Origin: Paraphaeosphaeria minitans
Taxonomy: Eukaryota > Ascomycota > Dothideomycetes > Pleosporales > Didymosphaeriaceae
NCBI GenBank assembly: GCA_015832175.1
Contig: WJXW01000003.1
Location: 2,666,001-2,730,000, forward strand
Direction of reading: 5' to 3'
Length of the DNA stretch: 64,000 nt
Part shown: positions 24,201 through 37,642 of the stretch, piece by piece
How the letters are laid out: the number at the start of each line of letters is the position of its first letter
How positions within the stretch are numbered: the first letter of the stretch is position 1
The notes under the pieces: generated by a model
What the model saw: only the letters and a program-made list of their open reading frames with translations
Told to the model about the DNA's origin: nothing
Databases searched by the model: none
Made by a program: the position numbers and the translations under genes

Positions 24201-26957
24201 AGTTCTTTATTAATATACTATTAAGTTATTAGTAGTTAACATATAGTCTATCTAATCTATCCTTTTCCTTAGTAAACATGAAAGGGTTTACTACTAGTAA
24301 CTTTAATAGTTATATATATCCTTTTTTAAGGTTTATCTTAATAAAATCACGTTCTTTAAGGAGTTCTTCTCCTATCTTACTATATAGTAGTCTAAAGGGT
24401 GGCGTCTTCCTTTCTTCTAGGTCTATTGTAAGATCCTAGGGTTAATGTTTAGGTAGGTTTGTTTTTTCTTCTTTTTCTGTAAATAGATATGTCTATTTCC
24501 TATACTCTCTTAGTAAGGTAAGAGGTGTACTATTGTTTTCCTTCTTATACTTCTTAATCTAGTGGCTCCTACTAGCATCTACTAAGGTGTGCTTCTATTT
24601 TTTAACTATCTATTATAGTATTATGTTGTTAATAACACCTTTATTTACTATTATTCTTAGTTAATGCGTAGGCTTTACTTATAATATATAATTACAGCGT
24701 TTAAATAATATTTTCTTTATACCCTAGTTAATCTACAGATTATATATTATTCACTAAAATAATTCTAAGACTAACTTATGCTTAGATTCTAGTAAAACAT
24801 CTAAGGTAAGTTCCTCTCTATGTTCTTAGACTGTTATTATAGTAGTGACCTCTTAGTATATCTAAGGTATCTTAGGCATTAGGAATCTATTTGTAATATA
24901 GATAATAAAGGGTACTTCTTTCTCTAATATTATAAGTTCTACTTGTCTTCCTATCTAGTAAGATATAAAGTTCTTTTCTACTTCTAAGTCTATAAGAGCT
25001 TAAGCCTATACCCCTTTAAGCTATACTAGTAGCTTAACTAATACTATACTTACTATAGTATTTAATTTAATAAAGGTGTTTTCTTGTCTAAATTTAGGCC
25101 TAAAAAGACATCTATTTATATAGACTATAATAGAGTTTAGGTGCCTAGTATACATTTCTAAGTATCTACTTCTATTATTATTCTTAAGTACGTGGCTTAT
25201 ATAAATTGTCTTTTTCTTCTTCCTATAAGGATATTCTATTACTCTTCCTTCTACAGTCTTTACTATTCCTGTGTACTAGTTAAATTTGTAGTTCTATTAT
25301 TACTTCTTACGTAGGGTAGTTTGCAAAGCTGTCCAAATGTTTAGCTATATAGTAGTATTTATAGTCTTAGTTTAGATATATATACTAGTATAGTTGCATA
25401 TAATCTCTATTAATAAGTAAATTATAGTATTTATTACCCTTTAGCGTAAGGTAAGGAAAGTATTTTACTAATTATTTATTCTAGAGGTATTTATTGTAAG
25501 CTGTAATAGAGCAGTCTATCTATATTTATCTACAGCGTAGTTTCTTTTTAGGTTATTTTTTATTCTCCTCTTTCTCCACCTTATATTATACGTATGTTAG
25601 TTCTTTGTAATACATCTACATATAGAATTAGTGTATAGGATTTTAGTGGTCTAGGTAGTACTTTAGTATATAGTCTAATTCCTTATTTTTATAGGGTTGC
25701 ATTTCTTTTAGTGCCTAGTGGGGTTCTATATAGTCCTAAACATTTAGTTTATACTTAGGTAACATAGGGTTATTTTCTTCCCGCCTACTTTATAGGTAAG
25801 GAGTAGAAAATCTTAGTATCTCTTCTACATCTTTAGTGTTATAGTATATATTAGAGTTATCTTCTAGATCTTTATATAATTATAAGTTAGTTAAATCTAA
25901 TTGCTCACTTTATTCTAGTATAACACGTTAGTAACTAAATAGCGTTGTAATACCTTTCTATTCCTTATTAGGTTCTTAGTCCTTAATAGTTAGTATATTT
26001 AACTTAGTTTAATAGACTTTGTTCTTTAATCTATAGTTCCTGGCTATATAGCCTAGTTTGCTACATGTAAAGCATTTACAGGTCTTAGTTATTAGTTATT
26101 AACTTCTATTAGACACGCGTTTATTAGGCTGCTTAGGGCCTATCCTTCCTCCTTTTCCTTTGCCTATGTAGTTAAACTAGACATCTTTTATTAGTTCGTA
26201 TCTCTAGTAGTTCCTTAGTTATTGCTTTTAGATAATTCTAATAGGGTTCTTATAAACCATTTTTACTAGTTATTTAGCGCTTATTGCCGTAGGGTTTTAG
26301 TAGAGCTCTTATTATAATAAAAACTATTCTCTATTAATCCTAATAGTTTCTTTATATAGTTCTTTAAGGTTAGTAATTCGTGCACTACTACGTAGGAGTT
26401 TCTTATATAGTTTCTATTTATGTCCTTGTTTGTATATATCCTAAAGAGATTTATTATCCTAGTTAAGTTGTACAGCGTACCTATAAAACTCAGCTATATA
26501 CTTAGCTACTAATTACTTCTAAATTATAGTCTAAATCTTTGCTTTTGCAATATAGTCCTTATTAGCAATTCTAAAAAGTTGTTTACGGTATTTCTTAAAG
26601 TTATTATAATTTTTAATAATATTAACTGTATTAGCGTACTCGTTTACGTAATTGTTATTATTATTATTATAGTCTATTCCTAGGTACTTTCAAGGTAGGG
26701 ATAGATCTATAATCCTATATCTCCTTATATATATATTACTGTAAAGATAATCTTTTTCTTATCTTTAAGGGATTTGTTTAAGTTAAAAAAGTAGAGGTCT
26801 AACTAGAGAATCTAGCTGTTAGTTTAAGATTATTTACTAAAGTAGAGATTAGGTTTATGCACCTTACTGCTATCCTTTATAGGAGTAATCTTAGCGGCAC
26901 CTAAAGCTGTAGAAGAGGTAGGAGTTTATAAAGTACTTATATTAAGGGTGTTTAAGA
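21264..26957 (-). mobile_element. E3: Ty3/Gypsy chromovirus internal region, RIP-mutated
   Basis: The same family as E2 in opposite orientation. In element order: gag from about 26900 to 25900 with the zinc knuckle near 26050-26090, then protease, RT, RNase H near 23600-23230, integrase near 22950-22200 and a chromodomain near 21830-21720. RT keeps the full catalytic motif YMDD near 23950-23935 (AYMDDIL visible), the best preserved of the copies here. The region between chromodomain and 3' LTR is shorter than in E2, so pol and the antisense frame nearly meet. It is inserted inside the gag-only element. Confidence 0.88.
21373..21720 (+). pseudogene. Antisense ORF of E3 (type A): Cys-rich plus coiled-coil protein
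   Basis: An ATG at 21373 opens a frame antisense to gag-pol and homologous to the one in E2: a Tyr-rich N-terminus, a short basic Cys segment, then a clean coiled-coil part (SKFKRLLAEKDKL, KELKETQEAAFKAY) with few stops. GC is locally higher here and the frame is better preserved than the surrounding pol. The C-terminal part present in E2 is missing, because the frame runs into the end of the chromodomain near 21720. Function unknown. Confidence 0.6.
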
Positions 26958-27368
26958 TATTAAATCTAAGAGGGTAGCTAGTCCTAAAGGGTTAAGGTTA
27001 TTTCTTAGGCAGGAGTACTTATAGAAGGTGGAAGGTCTTATTAATATAATAGTATTTTAACAAAGTGTAATAAGTTAACAATTTAGTCTGCTAGAATCTA
27101 AAAAATAGATCAATAAACAGATTAAATATAAGTATAGAGGTCTATCCTTACGTTCCTATATGCTAAGGCTACTTTACTACTTAGTGCTCTTAAGTAACTA
27201 AGTGCGTTACGTAACCTACTTAGCTACTTAGGGCTCCTAAGTAGCTAAGTATATTACGTGATCTAATCTAAGTCTCTTAGCATCTCTTTGTTACAACTAT
27301 AACCCTATTATCGCTTTATTATACCTTTATAAGCGCCTAACTCCCACATTATTATCTGGTTCGTAACA
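26958..27368 (-). repeat. 5' LTR of E3, U3 type B
   Basis: 411 bp, TATTAAATC... to ...GGTTCGTAACA on the plus strand. It is type B, unlike the type A LTR at the other end of the same element. The right flank is acata. Confidence 0.9.
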
Positions 27369-28576
27369 ACATAATCCTAATAATATAACCTACACTATCT
27401 ATAAGTAATATATATATATATAGAGCACAGCTAGGGCCCATGCCTATACATGCGAGAACAGAGACACTATATATAGAGCTACACTAGTGGCAGTAGCCTA
27501 AAACCTAGCCTACTTTTACCTAATAAACTATATTATACAAAGAGGCTAGACACTCTTAGTCTTTTTAATAACTAGAAGATTATGCTTATATCTAGCTAGA
27601 CAAGATTATCCTCTTTTAGAAGGCTTAGAGGAAAGAGAATAACTATACTAGTAGGCTATTTAATATTCTAGCAGATAAGGCAAAAGTCTTTAGAGAACTA
27701 TACTATAGGCTAGGCATACTATAGGACTAGTATATAAACATCTTTCTAGGAATCCTTTCTAATTGTGCGAGCACCTACTATCTATATAACATTAGACTAG
27801 GACTCTTATTAGATAAATTGTACGATAGACTAAATAGGCATTTTAATACTAGTGTTAATTATAATTAGTACTAGATAGACTAGACTACTCTTACCTTTAT
27901 ACACTATAAAAGGGATAATCTAGTCGCTATATTATATAAGGCCCTGAAAGTAATAATTAATAAGCTTACTTTAGCCTAAAAGAGTCTTAGACAAGGCTTT
28001 AGTAGTAAACTATAACTCTATATTACTATTATATAAGTATACTGCGGCTATCCTAACCTTAAATAAGCTATGTTGAACCCTAAAAACATTATAAAAGGCT
28101 TACTTAGCGACCTTTGTGCATTACTCTAAGTTACTAAAGATAGAAAGAAGTTATAGTTTCTCTAAAATAGTAAAGAGGTATACTACACTAATTAATAATA
28201 TAATAATCCTAATCGCATAAAAGGATCTAGTCCCTCTAGAGACAGAATAACCTTTAGACTAAAAAAAAAAAGTAACTTTAGAAGTTTAAGCTCTCGTATA
28301 AAGTAGAAATGCTTTATATACTATAAAAGAGGATGCTAGTCTACTAACTATCTACTAAGAGATACCTAGTAAGCTAGAAGGTAATATATATTCTTATACA
28401 CTAACTTCTATAAACATAAACTCTCTACTATAGATATATAAGTATACGTCCTTAACTTTAAAGGAGAGCTAGAGGAAGAAAACTATCGCATAAAAGAGGA
28501 GGAAGATAAACAAGACTACTAGAGTAATAAAAAAGAAGTATAGAAGGCTACTTTATACTTTACTTTTACTACTTAC
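27369..28576 (+). mobile_element. Gag-only element, internal part 2 (gag core and zinc knuckle)
   Basis: One plus-strand frame runs through the whole interval with stops mostly at Gln/Trp positions. It resembles fungal retrotransposon Gag: LADKAKVFRELYYRLGIL, then a helical region (DKLYDRLNRHF), then DLCALLY. Near 28290-28350 is a zinc-knuckle-like C-F-I-C-x5-C segment. The frame is interrupted by E4 at 28577 and resumes in the same phase at 41852. No protease, RT or integrase motif is seen. Confidence 0.55.
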
Positions 28577-28988
28577 TGTTACGAACCAGATAGTAATGTG
28601 GGAGTTAGTCGCTTATAAAGGTATAATAAAGCGACGATAGGGTTATAGACGTAACAATAAGATGCTAAAAGGCTTAGATTAGATTATGTAATGCCCTTAG
28701 TTGCTTAGGAGCCCTAAGTAGCTAAGTAGGTCGCGTAATACGCTTAGCTACTTAGGAGTACTAAGCAGTAGAGTAGCCTTAGTATATAGAAACGTAAGGA
28801 TAGGCTCTCTATACTTATGTTTAATCTATTTATTAATCTATTGTTTAGATTCTCGTAGACTAAATTGTTAACTTATTATACTTTATTAAAATACTAACGT
28901 ATTAATAAGACCTTCTACCTTCTATAAGTACTCCTGCCTAAGAACTAACCTTAACCCTTTAGGACTAGCTACCCTCTTAGATTTAATA
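28577..28988 (+). repeat. 5' LTR of E4, U3 type B
   Basis: 412 bp, TGTTACGAACC... to ...AGATTTAATA. The left flank is cttac, exactly duplicated after the 3' LTR at 41852-41856. Confidence 0.95.
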
Positions 28989-30954
28989 TCTTAAACACCC
29001 TTAATATAAGTACTTTACAAACTCCTACCTCTTTTATAGTATTAGGTGCCGCTAAGATTACTCCTATAAAGGATAGTAGTAAGGCGTATAAATCTAATCT
29101 CTACTTTAGCGAATAATCTTAAACTAACGTCTAGATTCTCTAGTTAGACCTCTACTTCTTTAACTTAGACAAATCTCTTAAAGATAAGAAAAAGGTTATC
29201 TTTATAGTAATATATATATAAGAAGATACAGGATTATGAATTTATCCTTGATTTAAAAGGTACCTAGGAATGGACTATAACAATAATAATAATAATTACG
29301 TAAACAAGCATACTAATACAGTTAATATTATTAAGGATTATAATAAGTTTTAGAAATGCCTTAAATAACTTTTTAAGATCGCTAATAAGGACTCTATTAT
29401 AAAAGTAAAGATTTAAACTATAACTTAGAAACAATTAGTAGCTAAGTATATAGCTAAGTTTTGTAGATACGCTGTGTAGCTTAACTAGGATAATAAATCT
29501 CTTTAGGATATATATAAATAAAGACTTAGATAGAAACTATGTAAGGAACTCTTACGTAGTAGTGCGTAAATTACTAACTTTAAAGAACTGTATAAAGAAA
29601 CTATTAGAATTAACAAAGAATAGTTTTCACTGTAACAAGAGTTCTACTAAAACCCTAGAGCGATAAGGTTTAGATAACTAGTAAAAGTAGTTTATAAGAA
29701 CCTTGTTAGAATTATCTAAAAGTAATAGCTAAGAAACTACTAGAGATATAAACTAATAGAAGATGTCTAGTTTAACTACATAGGTAAAGGAAAAGGAGGA
29801 AGGATAGGCTTTAAGCAGCCTAATAAACGCGTCTCTAATAGAAGTTAATAACTAATAACCAAGACCTATAAATGCTTTATATGTGGTAAACTAGGCTATA
29901 TAGCCAGGAACTATAGATTAAAGAACAAAGTCTATTAAACAAAGTTAAATGTACTAACTATTAAGGAGTAAGAACCTAATAAGAAATAAAAAGTTATTAT
30001 AACGCTATTTAGTTACTAACGTATTACACTAGAATAAAGTAAGTGGTTAGATTTACCTAACTTACAATTATACAAAGATCTAGAAGACAACTCTAACGTA
30101 TACTATAACGTAGAAGACGTAGAAGAGATACTAATATCTCCTACTCTTTACCTATAAAGTAGGCAGAAAGAAGACAACCTTATGTTACCTAAGTACAAAC
30201 TAAATGTTTAGGAATACATAGAACCCTACTAGGCACTAAAAGGAATATAACCCTATAAAAATAAGAAGTTAGACTACGTACTAAAGTACTACCTAGACTA
30301 CTAAGATCCTATACACTAATTCTATATATAGACGTATTACGAAGAACTAATATACGCATAATATAAGGTAGAGAAAGAGGAGAATAAGAAATAACCTAGA
30401 AAGAAACTGTGCTATAGATAGATATAGATAGACTGCCCTATTATAGCTTACAATAAATACCTCTAGAATAAATAATAAGTAAAATACTTTCTTTACCTTA
30501 CGTTAAAAGGTAATAAATACTATAATATACTTATTAATAGAGACTATATATAACTATACTAGTACACGTGTCTAAACTAAAACTATAAATACTACTATAT
30601 AGCTAAACATTTAGACAGCTTTGCAAACTACCCTACGTAAGAAGTAATAATAGAACTACTAATTTAACTAGTACATAGGAACAGTAAAGACTGTAGAAGA
30701 AAAAACAGAAGAATATTCTTATGGGAAGAAGAAGAAGACAATCTACACAAGCTACGTACTTAAGAATAATAATAGAAGCAGATACTAAGAAACGTATAAT
30801 ACGCACTTAAACTTAAATATAACCTATATTAATAGATGTCTTTTTTAGGCCTAAACTTAGACAAGAAAATGCCTTTATAAAATTAAATGCTATAGTAAGT
30901 ATAGTATTAGTTAAGCTACTAGTACAGCTTAAAGAAATATAGGCTTAAGCTTTT
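28989..30954 (+). mobile_element. E4: Ty3/Gypsy chromovirus, internal part 1 (gag to protease)
   Basis: Gag and the start of pol, colinear with 12039-14010. The zinc knuckle at about 29862-29910 reads C-F-I-C-G-K-L-G in one frame. The sequence is cut at 30954 by E5 inside the stretch AGGCTTAAGCTTTT and continues after E5 at 37643, as the uninterrupted copy E6 near 54420-54460 confirms. Confidence 0.92.
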
Positions 30955-31393
30955 TGTTAAATCCAAGAGGGTAGCTAGTCCTAAAGGGTTAAGGTTGGTT
31001 CTCAGGCAGGAGTACTTACAGAAGGTGGAAGGTCTTGTTAATACAATAGTATCTTACAAAGTGTAATAAGTCAATAATTTAGTCTACTAGAATCCAAACA
31101 ATAGATTAATAAACAGATTGAACATAAGTATAAGAAGCTTATTCTTGCGTTCCTATATACTAAGTAGTCCCACACATCCCAGAATCCTATATATCCCAGA
31201 GTCCTATATGTCCTAGAGTCCCGTGCGGGCGAGTCCCACGCGTCCCAGAGTTCCTGTACGGGCGAGGCCCGTGCGGTCCTTAGGACCCTTAGGACCTATA
31301 ACCTATTACCTAACTGCCTAGTCAGCTAACTCTAGAGAACTAGTAGTCTAATAAGCTCGTGCCCCGCTACTCACGCATAGCTAGATCCTAACA
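30955..31393 (-). repeat. 3' LTR of E5, U3 type C
   Basis: 439 bp, TGTTAAATCC... to ...GATCCTAACA on plus. U3 type C is GC-rich and made of imperfect repeats around CCTAGAGTCC and GTGCGGGCGAG. The left flank is ctttt, exactly duplicated at 37638-37642. Confidence 0.95.
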
Positions 31394-34300
31394 TTATCCT
31401 CCCCCTTTAAGCTTAATGTTTTTATAAGTTAACTACCTATAAAGTTATTATCTTATTCTATTTAATATCGCCACAGTTAAGCTAATTATCTTAAGAAAGA
31501 CTACGTTTTTATAATAGTTGCCTATTTATACTACGCTAAGAAGAAATATACTTATTATCTTTCTTCTTTACACTCTTAGTGTACTAACTGCGTTAGATAA
31601 GGAAACTAGAAGTGTAAGCCTAAAGAGATCCCTTTGCTAGATTATTTAAAAATAGATACTAAAATAGAGAGGTTAAAAAAGTTAGAGGCTAAAGAGGAGG
31701 CAAAGCTTTATATTAAGGAAGAGCTGGCTAAGGTAGCTCTCCTTCGCGCCTATTAGGCGCAAGAGAAGATAGCGCGCTTATATAATTAGTAAAAGAAATT
31801 GCGTTAGAAAGAATAAGAATTGTTTAATTGCGGCATAAGTATTATAGACAAGTTATAAGCGCTTAAGGCGTAGGAGGAGTTAGCATAAGCTGCTATATTA
31901 ATAAATTCTAACGCGCTATTAGGCGCTAAGGTAATTAACTAGTCTATTTTGTAGGCTAGCCCCTGTGCTGGTAGTAATTCCTAGGTGCGTCCTAGTTATT
32001 TCTAGTAGAATTCTTTAATCTTTTACTAATAGTTTCCTAGATTATTCTTTAGTTCTTAGGTGTTTTCGCTATGTAGGTAACCTTTCCACTTAATAAGGTA
32101 CGTGTTGTCGTGCTAATTGTATTCTAGAATTCTTTTAACCTTAAATTTATCTTCTTCCTTAGTCTAGTGGTAGAAGGTGGTTTTAACTAGTGTATTAGGG
32201 TCTACTAGTTCTAGTAGTAATACGTAGAATACTAGGTGTATCTTTGCATCTGGCAGTAGTTCTAACTTATAGTTCACTAGTAATATTTGCTTAGAAATGT
32301 AAAATAGTCTAACCTTAATATAATCTAGTTTCTTGTGTTTCTTCTTCTAAGTTTAAAGGTTCTTTATAAGCAGATATGCTTTATCCCCCTTCTTTAGCTA
32401 AAGTGCTATTTTTTGTTTTTAATTTTAGTATAAAATTAATTGCTACTAAGCTTTTTTGAGATTTTCTTAGAGTTATTAGTGTATTTTTTTTATGTTTTCT
32501 GCTATATCTATAGCTTCTTTTGCTTTGATTGTCGTAGGAAATTGTTAGTTAAAGAGATATAGGTGTCTTCTGTAGTTTACATAGAATAGTGTATGTCCTA
32601 ATACTACTAATACTTTGTTATTATAGGCTAACTGTGCTATAGGTAGTAATAAAACCTAGTTATTTTTCTAACTATTATAGTAGATGCGTAGGTACGTTTC
32701 TATAGTTTAGTTCGTACGTTCTATCTATCTGTCTATTTATAGATAGTAAGCTGTTAATAGTTTTTGTTTCGTTCTAAGCAGTGCTATAAGCGTTATCTAA
32801 TAATTTAACGTAAAGAGCTTGTCTCTGTCGCTAATAATTATTTTTGGGATTCTGTAGTGTCTAACTAGTTAGTCCAGGATAAAAAAAGCGAGTTCTTTTG
32901 CTGTTATTCTTTTAAGGCATGAAATAAGCTTAATATACTTAGTTAGTTAGCAGACTATTACTAGTATACTGTCGTATTTAATTCCTATTGTTAGATCCTT
33001 AGAGTTTAGAATTCCTATAACAAAATCTATAGTAATATCTTCTTATAGTGCTGTTAGTATTCTAATTGCTTATATCTCTCTATATTTAAGATGTATGCTA
33101 TGTTTGTTTCTCTAGCATTCTACACATTTACGAATATAAGTTATTACAGCTTCCTTAATTCCTTTAAAGGTGTAATTCCTTTAGATAAGTTCCATTATCT
33201 TTATAATACCTAGGTGTCCGTATATAGGGTTATTGTAGTATTATTAGATAATCTTAGTCTGTAGATGTTCTAGAACTTCTTAGTTAATTACTAAAAGTTA
33301 ATTTAGTTCTGCTGTTAGCTCTAGAGATCTATCTTTAGCTTTGCGAAAGATTGTAGAGAAGGTTTTTACCTTTTCTCTTACTAGATTACTTTGTTAGCTA
33401 AGAGCGTCTACTCTGCCATTTTCTTTCCTAGCTATATAGATAATTTTAAACTTATACTACCTAGTAGTTTGCGACCATCTTGGTTATTATAGCGTAAGTT
33501 CTTTTGTTGTTGTAAACCTTAGAAGGTTCTTATAATCTATATAGATTTCTAGTATTAAGCAACTAAGTGTATAAATCCTCTAGTGCTTTAAGGCTTTAAT
33601 AATAGCGTAGAGTTCTTTATTATGTACGTTGTATTATATTTTGGCGTTATTAAATTTGTATAAGTAATAGGCAATTAGGTGCTATTTACTATTATATTCT
33701 TGTTTAGCGTAGGCGCCTAGCGTAAGATCGCTAGCGTCTATTTTAAAGCGTAATAGTTTATTACTTCTAAAATAAATAAGGATAGGTTCTATAATACATG
33801 CTATCTTAAGGAGTTAGAATAACATTCTACACTTATCTATCTATTTAAAGGGTACGTCCTTCTTTATAAGATTTATTAAAGGTATCGTGACCTTTGCGTA
33901 ATCTTAGATAAATTATTAATTAAATCTATAGAATTCTAAGAATTCTTAGATGTTTTTAGCTATCTTTAGTATTAGCTAGTTCTTAATATATTTAACTTTA
34001 CTTAGTGCTATCTCAATTCCTTCTGTAGTAATAATGTGTCCTAGGAATTTAAGTTATTTAACGTTAAACTTATATTTCTTAAGTTTAATGCAAAGGCATA
34101 CTTTGTCTAGTGCTTCTAGTACTGTCTGTACATGCTTGGTGTAGTCTAATTCGTTTTTAGAAAAGACGAGGATATTGTCTATATACGCGATAATAAATAT
34201 GTCTAGATATTTGCAAAGTATATTATTAATAAGTGCTATAAAAGCTGCTAGTACATTTGTGAGTCCAAATAGCATAACTTTGTACTTAAATAGTCTGTAG

Positions 34301-37198
34301 CGTAATTAAAACGCTGTTTTCTATTCTTCACCTTTCTTAATTTGTATAAGGTGGTAACCGTCTCTTAGATCCATTATTGTGAATATCTTGGCGTAAGATA
34401 GTTAATCTTGTAACTCTACAATATTTAGTAGTAGATATTAGTTCTTTATTGTTATATTGTTAAGTTGTTAGTAGTTAACGCATAGTCTATCTAATCTATC
34501 CTTTTTCTTAACAAATATAAAAGGGCTTACTGCTAGTAACTTTAATAGTTATATATATCCTTTCTTAAAGTTTGTTTTAATAAAATCACGTTCTTTAAGA
34601 AGTTCTTCTCCTGTTTTGCTATATAGTAGTCTAAAGGGTGGCGTCTTCCCTTCTTCTAGGTCTATCGTAAGATCCTAGGGTTAATGTTTAGGTAGGTTTG
34701 CTTTTCCTTCCTTTTCTGTAAATATGTATATCCATTTCCTGTACTCTCTTAGTAAGGTAAGGGGTGTGCTGTTGTCATCCTTCTTACACTTCTTAACCTA
34801 GTGGTTCCTACTAGCGTCTTTTAAGGTGTGCTTCTGTTTTTTAACTGTCTATTATAGTATTATATTGTTAATAACTCCCTTATCTACTATTATTTTTAGT
34901 TAATGCGTAGGCTTTACTTATAATGCATAATTACAGCGTTTAAACAATATTTTCTTTGTACCCTAGTTAATCTATAGGTTATATATTATTAACTAAAGTA
35001 ATCCTAAGACTAACTTATGCTTAGATCCTAGTAAGACATCTAAGGTAAGTTGCTCTCTATGTCCTTAGACTGTTATTATAGTAGTGACCTCCTAGTATAT
35101 TTAAGGTATCTTAGGCATTAGGGATCTATTTGCGACATAGATAATATAGGGTACTTCTTTCTCTAATATTATAAGTCCTGCTTGTCTTACTGTCTAATAA
35201 GATATAAAGTTCCTTCCTACTCCTAAGTCTATAAGAGCTTAAGCCTATATTCCTTTAAGCTGTACTAGTAGCTTAACTAATACCATGCTTACTGTGGCAT
35301 TTAATTTAATAAAAGCGTTTTCTTATCTAAGTTTAGACCTAAAAAAGACATCTATTTGTATAGGTTATAGTTAAGTTCTAGTGCCTAGTATACGTTTCTA
35401 AGCATCTGCTTCTATTATTGTTCTTAAGTACGTGGCTTGTGTAGATCGTCTTTTTCTTCTTCTTCTTATAAGGATATTTTTCTATTTTTCCTTCTGCGGT
35501 CTTTACTGTTCCTATGTACTAGTTAAATTAGTAGCTCTGTTATTACTTCTTATATAGGGTAGTTTACAAAGCTATCTAAACGTTTAGCTATATAGTAGTA
35601 TTTATAGTCTTGGTTTAGACACGTGTACTAGTATAGTTATATACAGTCTCTATTAATAAGCATGTTATAGTATTTATTGCCCTTTAGCGTAAAGTAAGGA
35701 AAGTATTTTACTTATTATTTATCCTAGAGGTGTTTGTCGCAAGCTGCGATAGGGTAGTTTGTCCACATCTATCTGCAGCGCAGTTTCCTTCTAGGTTATT
35801 TTTTGTTCTTCTCTTTCTCTGCCTTATGTTATGCACATATTAGTTCTTTACAATGCGTCTATATACAGAATTAGTGTGTAGGATTTTAGTAGTCCAAGTA
35901 GTACTTTAGTACGTAGTCTAACTTCTTATTTTTATAGGGTTACATCCCTTTTGGTGCCTAGTAGGGTTCTATATAGTCCTAAATATTTAGTTTATACTTA
36001 GGTAATATAGGGTTGTCTTCTTCCCGCCTACTTTATAGGTAAGGAGTAAGAGATCTTAGTATCTCTTCTACGTTTTCTACGTTGTGGTATACGTTAGAGT
36101 CATTTTCTAGATCTTTGTATAGTTATAAGTTAAGTAAATCTAATCGCTTACTTTGCTCTAGTGTAACGCGTTAGTAACTAAATAGCGTTGTAATAACTTC
36201 CTATTCCTTATTAGGTTCTTAGTCCTTAATAGTTAGTACATTTAACTTAGTTTAATAGACTTTATTCTTTAATCTGCAGTTCCTAGCTATGTAGCCTAGT
36301 TTACCACATATAAAGCATTTACAGGTCTTAGTTATTAGTTATTAACTTCTATTAGAGACGCGTTTATTAGGCTGCTTAGGGCCTATCTTTTCTTCTTTTC
36401 CTTTACCTAAGTAGTTAAACTAGACATCTTTTATTAGTTTGTATCTCTAGTAGTTCCTTAGCTATTACTTTTAGATAATTCTAATAGGGTTCTTGTAAAC
36501 CACTTTTACTAGCTGTCCAAAGCTTATTGCCCTAGGGTTTTAGTGAAGCTCCTGTTGCAGTAAAAACCACTCTCTATTAATTCTAATGGTTTCTTTGTAC
36601 AGTTCTTTAAGGTTAGTAATTCATGCACTACTACGTAAGAGTTCCTTACATAGTTTCTATTTAAGTCCTTATTTGTACATGTCCTAAAGAGATTTATTAT
36701 CCTAGTTAAGTTGCATAGCGTATCTGCGAAACTTAGCTATATACTTAGCTACTAATTATTTCTAAGTTATAGTCTAAATCTTTGCTTTTACAATAGAGTC
36801 CTTATTAGTAATCCTAAAGAGTTACTTAAGGCATTTCTTAAAGTTATTATAATCCTTAATAATATTAACTGCATTAGCGTGCTTATTTATATAATTATTA
36901 TTATTATTATAGTCTATTCCTAGGTATTTTTTAAGGTAGAGATAGATCTATAATCCTATATCTCCTCGCATATATATCGCTGCGAAGATAACTTTCTTTT
37001 TGTCTTTAAGAGGTTTATCTAAGTTAAAGAAGTAGAGGTCTAACTAGAGAATCTAGATGTTAGTTTAAGATTGTTCGCTAAAGTAGAGATTAGGTTTATA
37101 CGCCTTACTGCTATCTTGTATAGGAGTAATCTTAGCGGCACCTAAAGCTGTAGAAGAGGTAGGAGTTTGTAAAGTACTTATGTTAAGGGTGTTTAAGA
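31394..37198 (-). mobile_element. E5: Ty3/Gypsy chromovirus internal region, least mutated copy
   Basis: Element order on minus: gag (37150-36150; zinc knuckle near 36270-36330), protease, RT, RNase H (33800-33450), integrase (33250-32400) and a chromodomain near 32120-32025. The RT catalytic motif is YIDN at 34185-34174, and a 73-residue stretch around it is open (NILVFSKNELDYTK). It retains more CpA/TpG than E1-E4, so it is probably the youngest Gypsy copy here. That agrees with its innermost position in the nest. It is inserted into E4. Confidence 0.92.
31480..31990 (+). pseudogene. Antisense ORF of E5 (type C): Cys-rich plus coiled-coil protein
   Basis: A plus-strand frame antisense to gag-pol between 3' LTR and chromodomain. 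Visible parts are a C-T-N-C-V-R segment followed by a third Cys (C-x2-C-x6-C) near 31575-31620, then a Lys/Glu-rich coiled coil (KLEAKEEAKLYIKEEL, then AQEKIARLYN after one stop). The start is unclear. It has the same layout as the frames in E2/E3 and E4, but I see no obvious residue-level identity, so the three U3 types carry divergent versions. Most stops fall at TAG/TAA positions likely derived from CAG, CAA or TGG. Confidence 0.55.
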
Positions 37199-37637
37199 TA
37201 TTAAATCTAAGAGGGTAGCTAGTCCTAAAGGGTTAAAGTTAGTTCTTAGGCAGGAGTACTTACAGAAGGTAGAAGGTCTTATTAATATAATAGTATCTTG
37301 CAAAGTGTAATAAGTTAACAATTTAGTCTACTAGAATCTAAATAATAGATTAATAAATAGATTAAACACAAGTATAAGAAGCTCATTCTCGCGTTCCTAT
37401 ATACTAAGTAGTCCCACACATCCCAGAATCCTATATGTCCTAGAGTCCCATATGTCCTAGAGTCCCGTGCGGGCGAGTCCCACGCGTCCCAGAGTTCCTA
37501 TACGGGCGAGGCCCGTGCGGTCCTTAGGACCCTTAGGACCCGTGACCTATCACCTAACTGCCTAGTTAGCTGACTCTGGAGAACTAGTAGTCTAATAAGC
37601 TCGTGCCCCGCTGCTCGCGCGCGGCTGGATCCTAACA
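37199..37637 (-). repeat. 5' LTR of E5, U3 type C
   Basis: 439 bp, the same length as its partner at 30955-31393. It is followed by ctttt, completing an exact 5-bp target duplication. Confidence 0.95.
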
Positions 37638-37642
37638 CTTTT

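Noticed and set aside
31160..31310. CRISPR-like or minisatellite array
   Set aside because: The repeats are imperfect, adjacent and lie inside both LTRs of E5; they are part of U3 type C.
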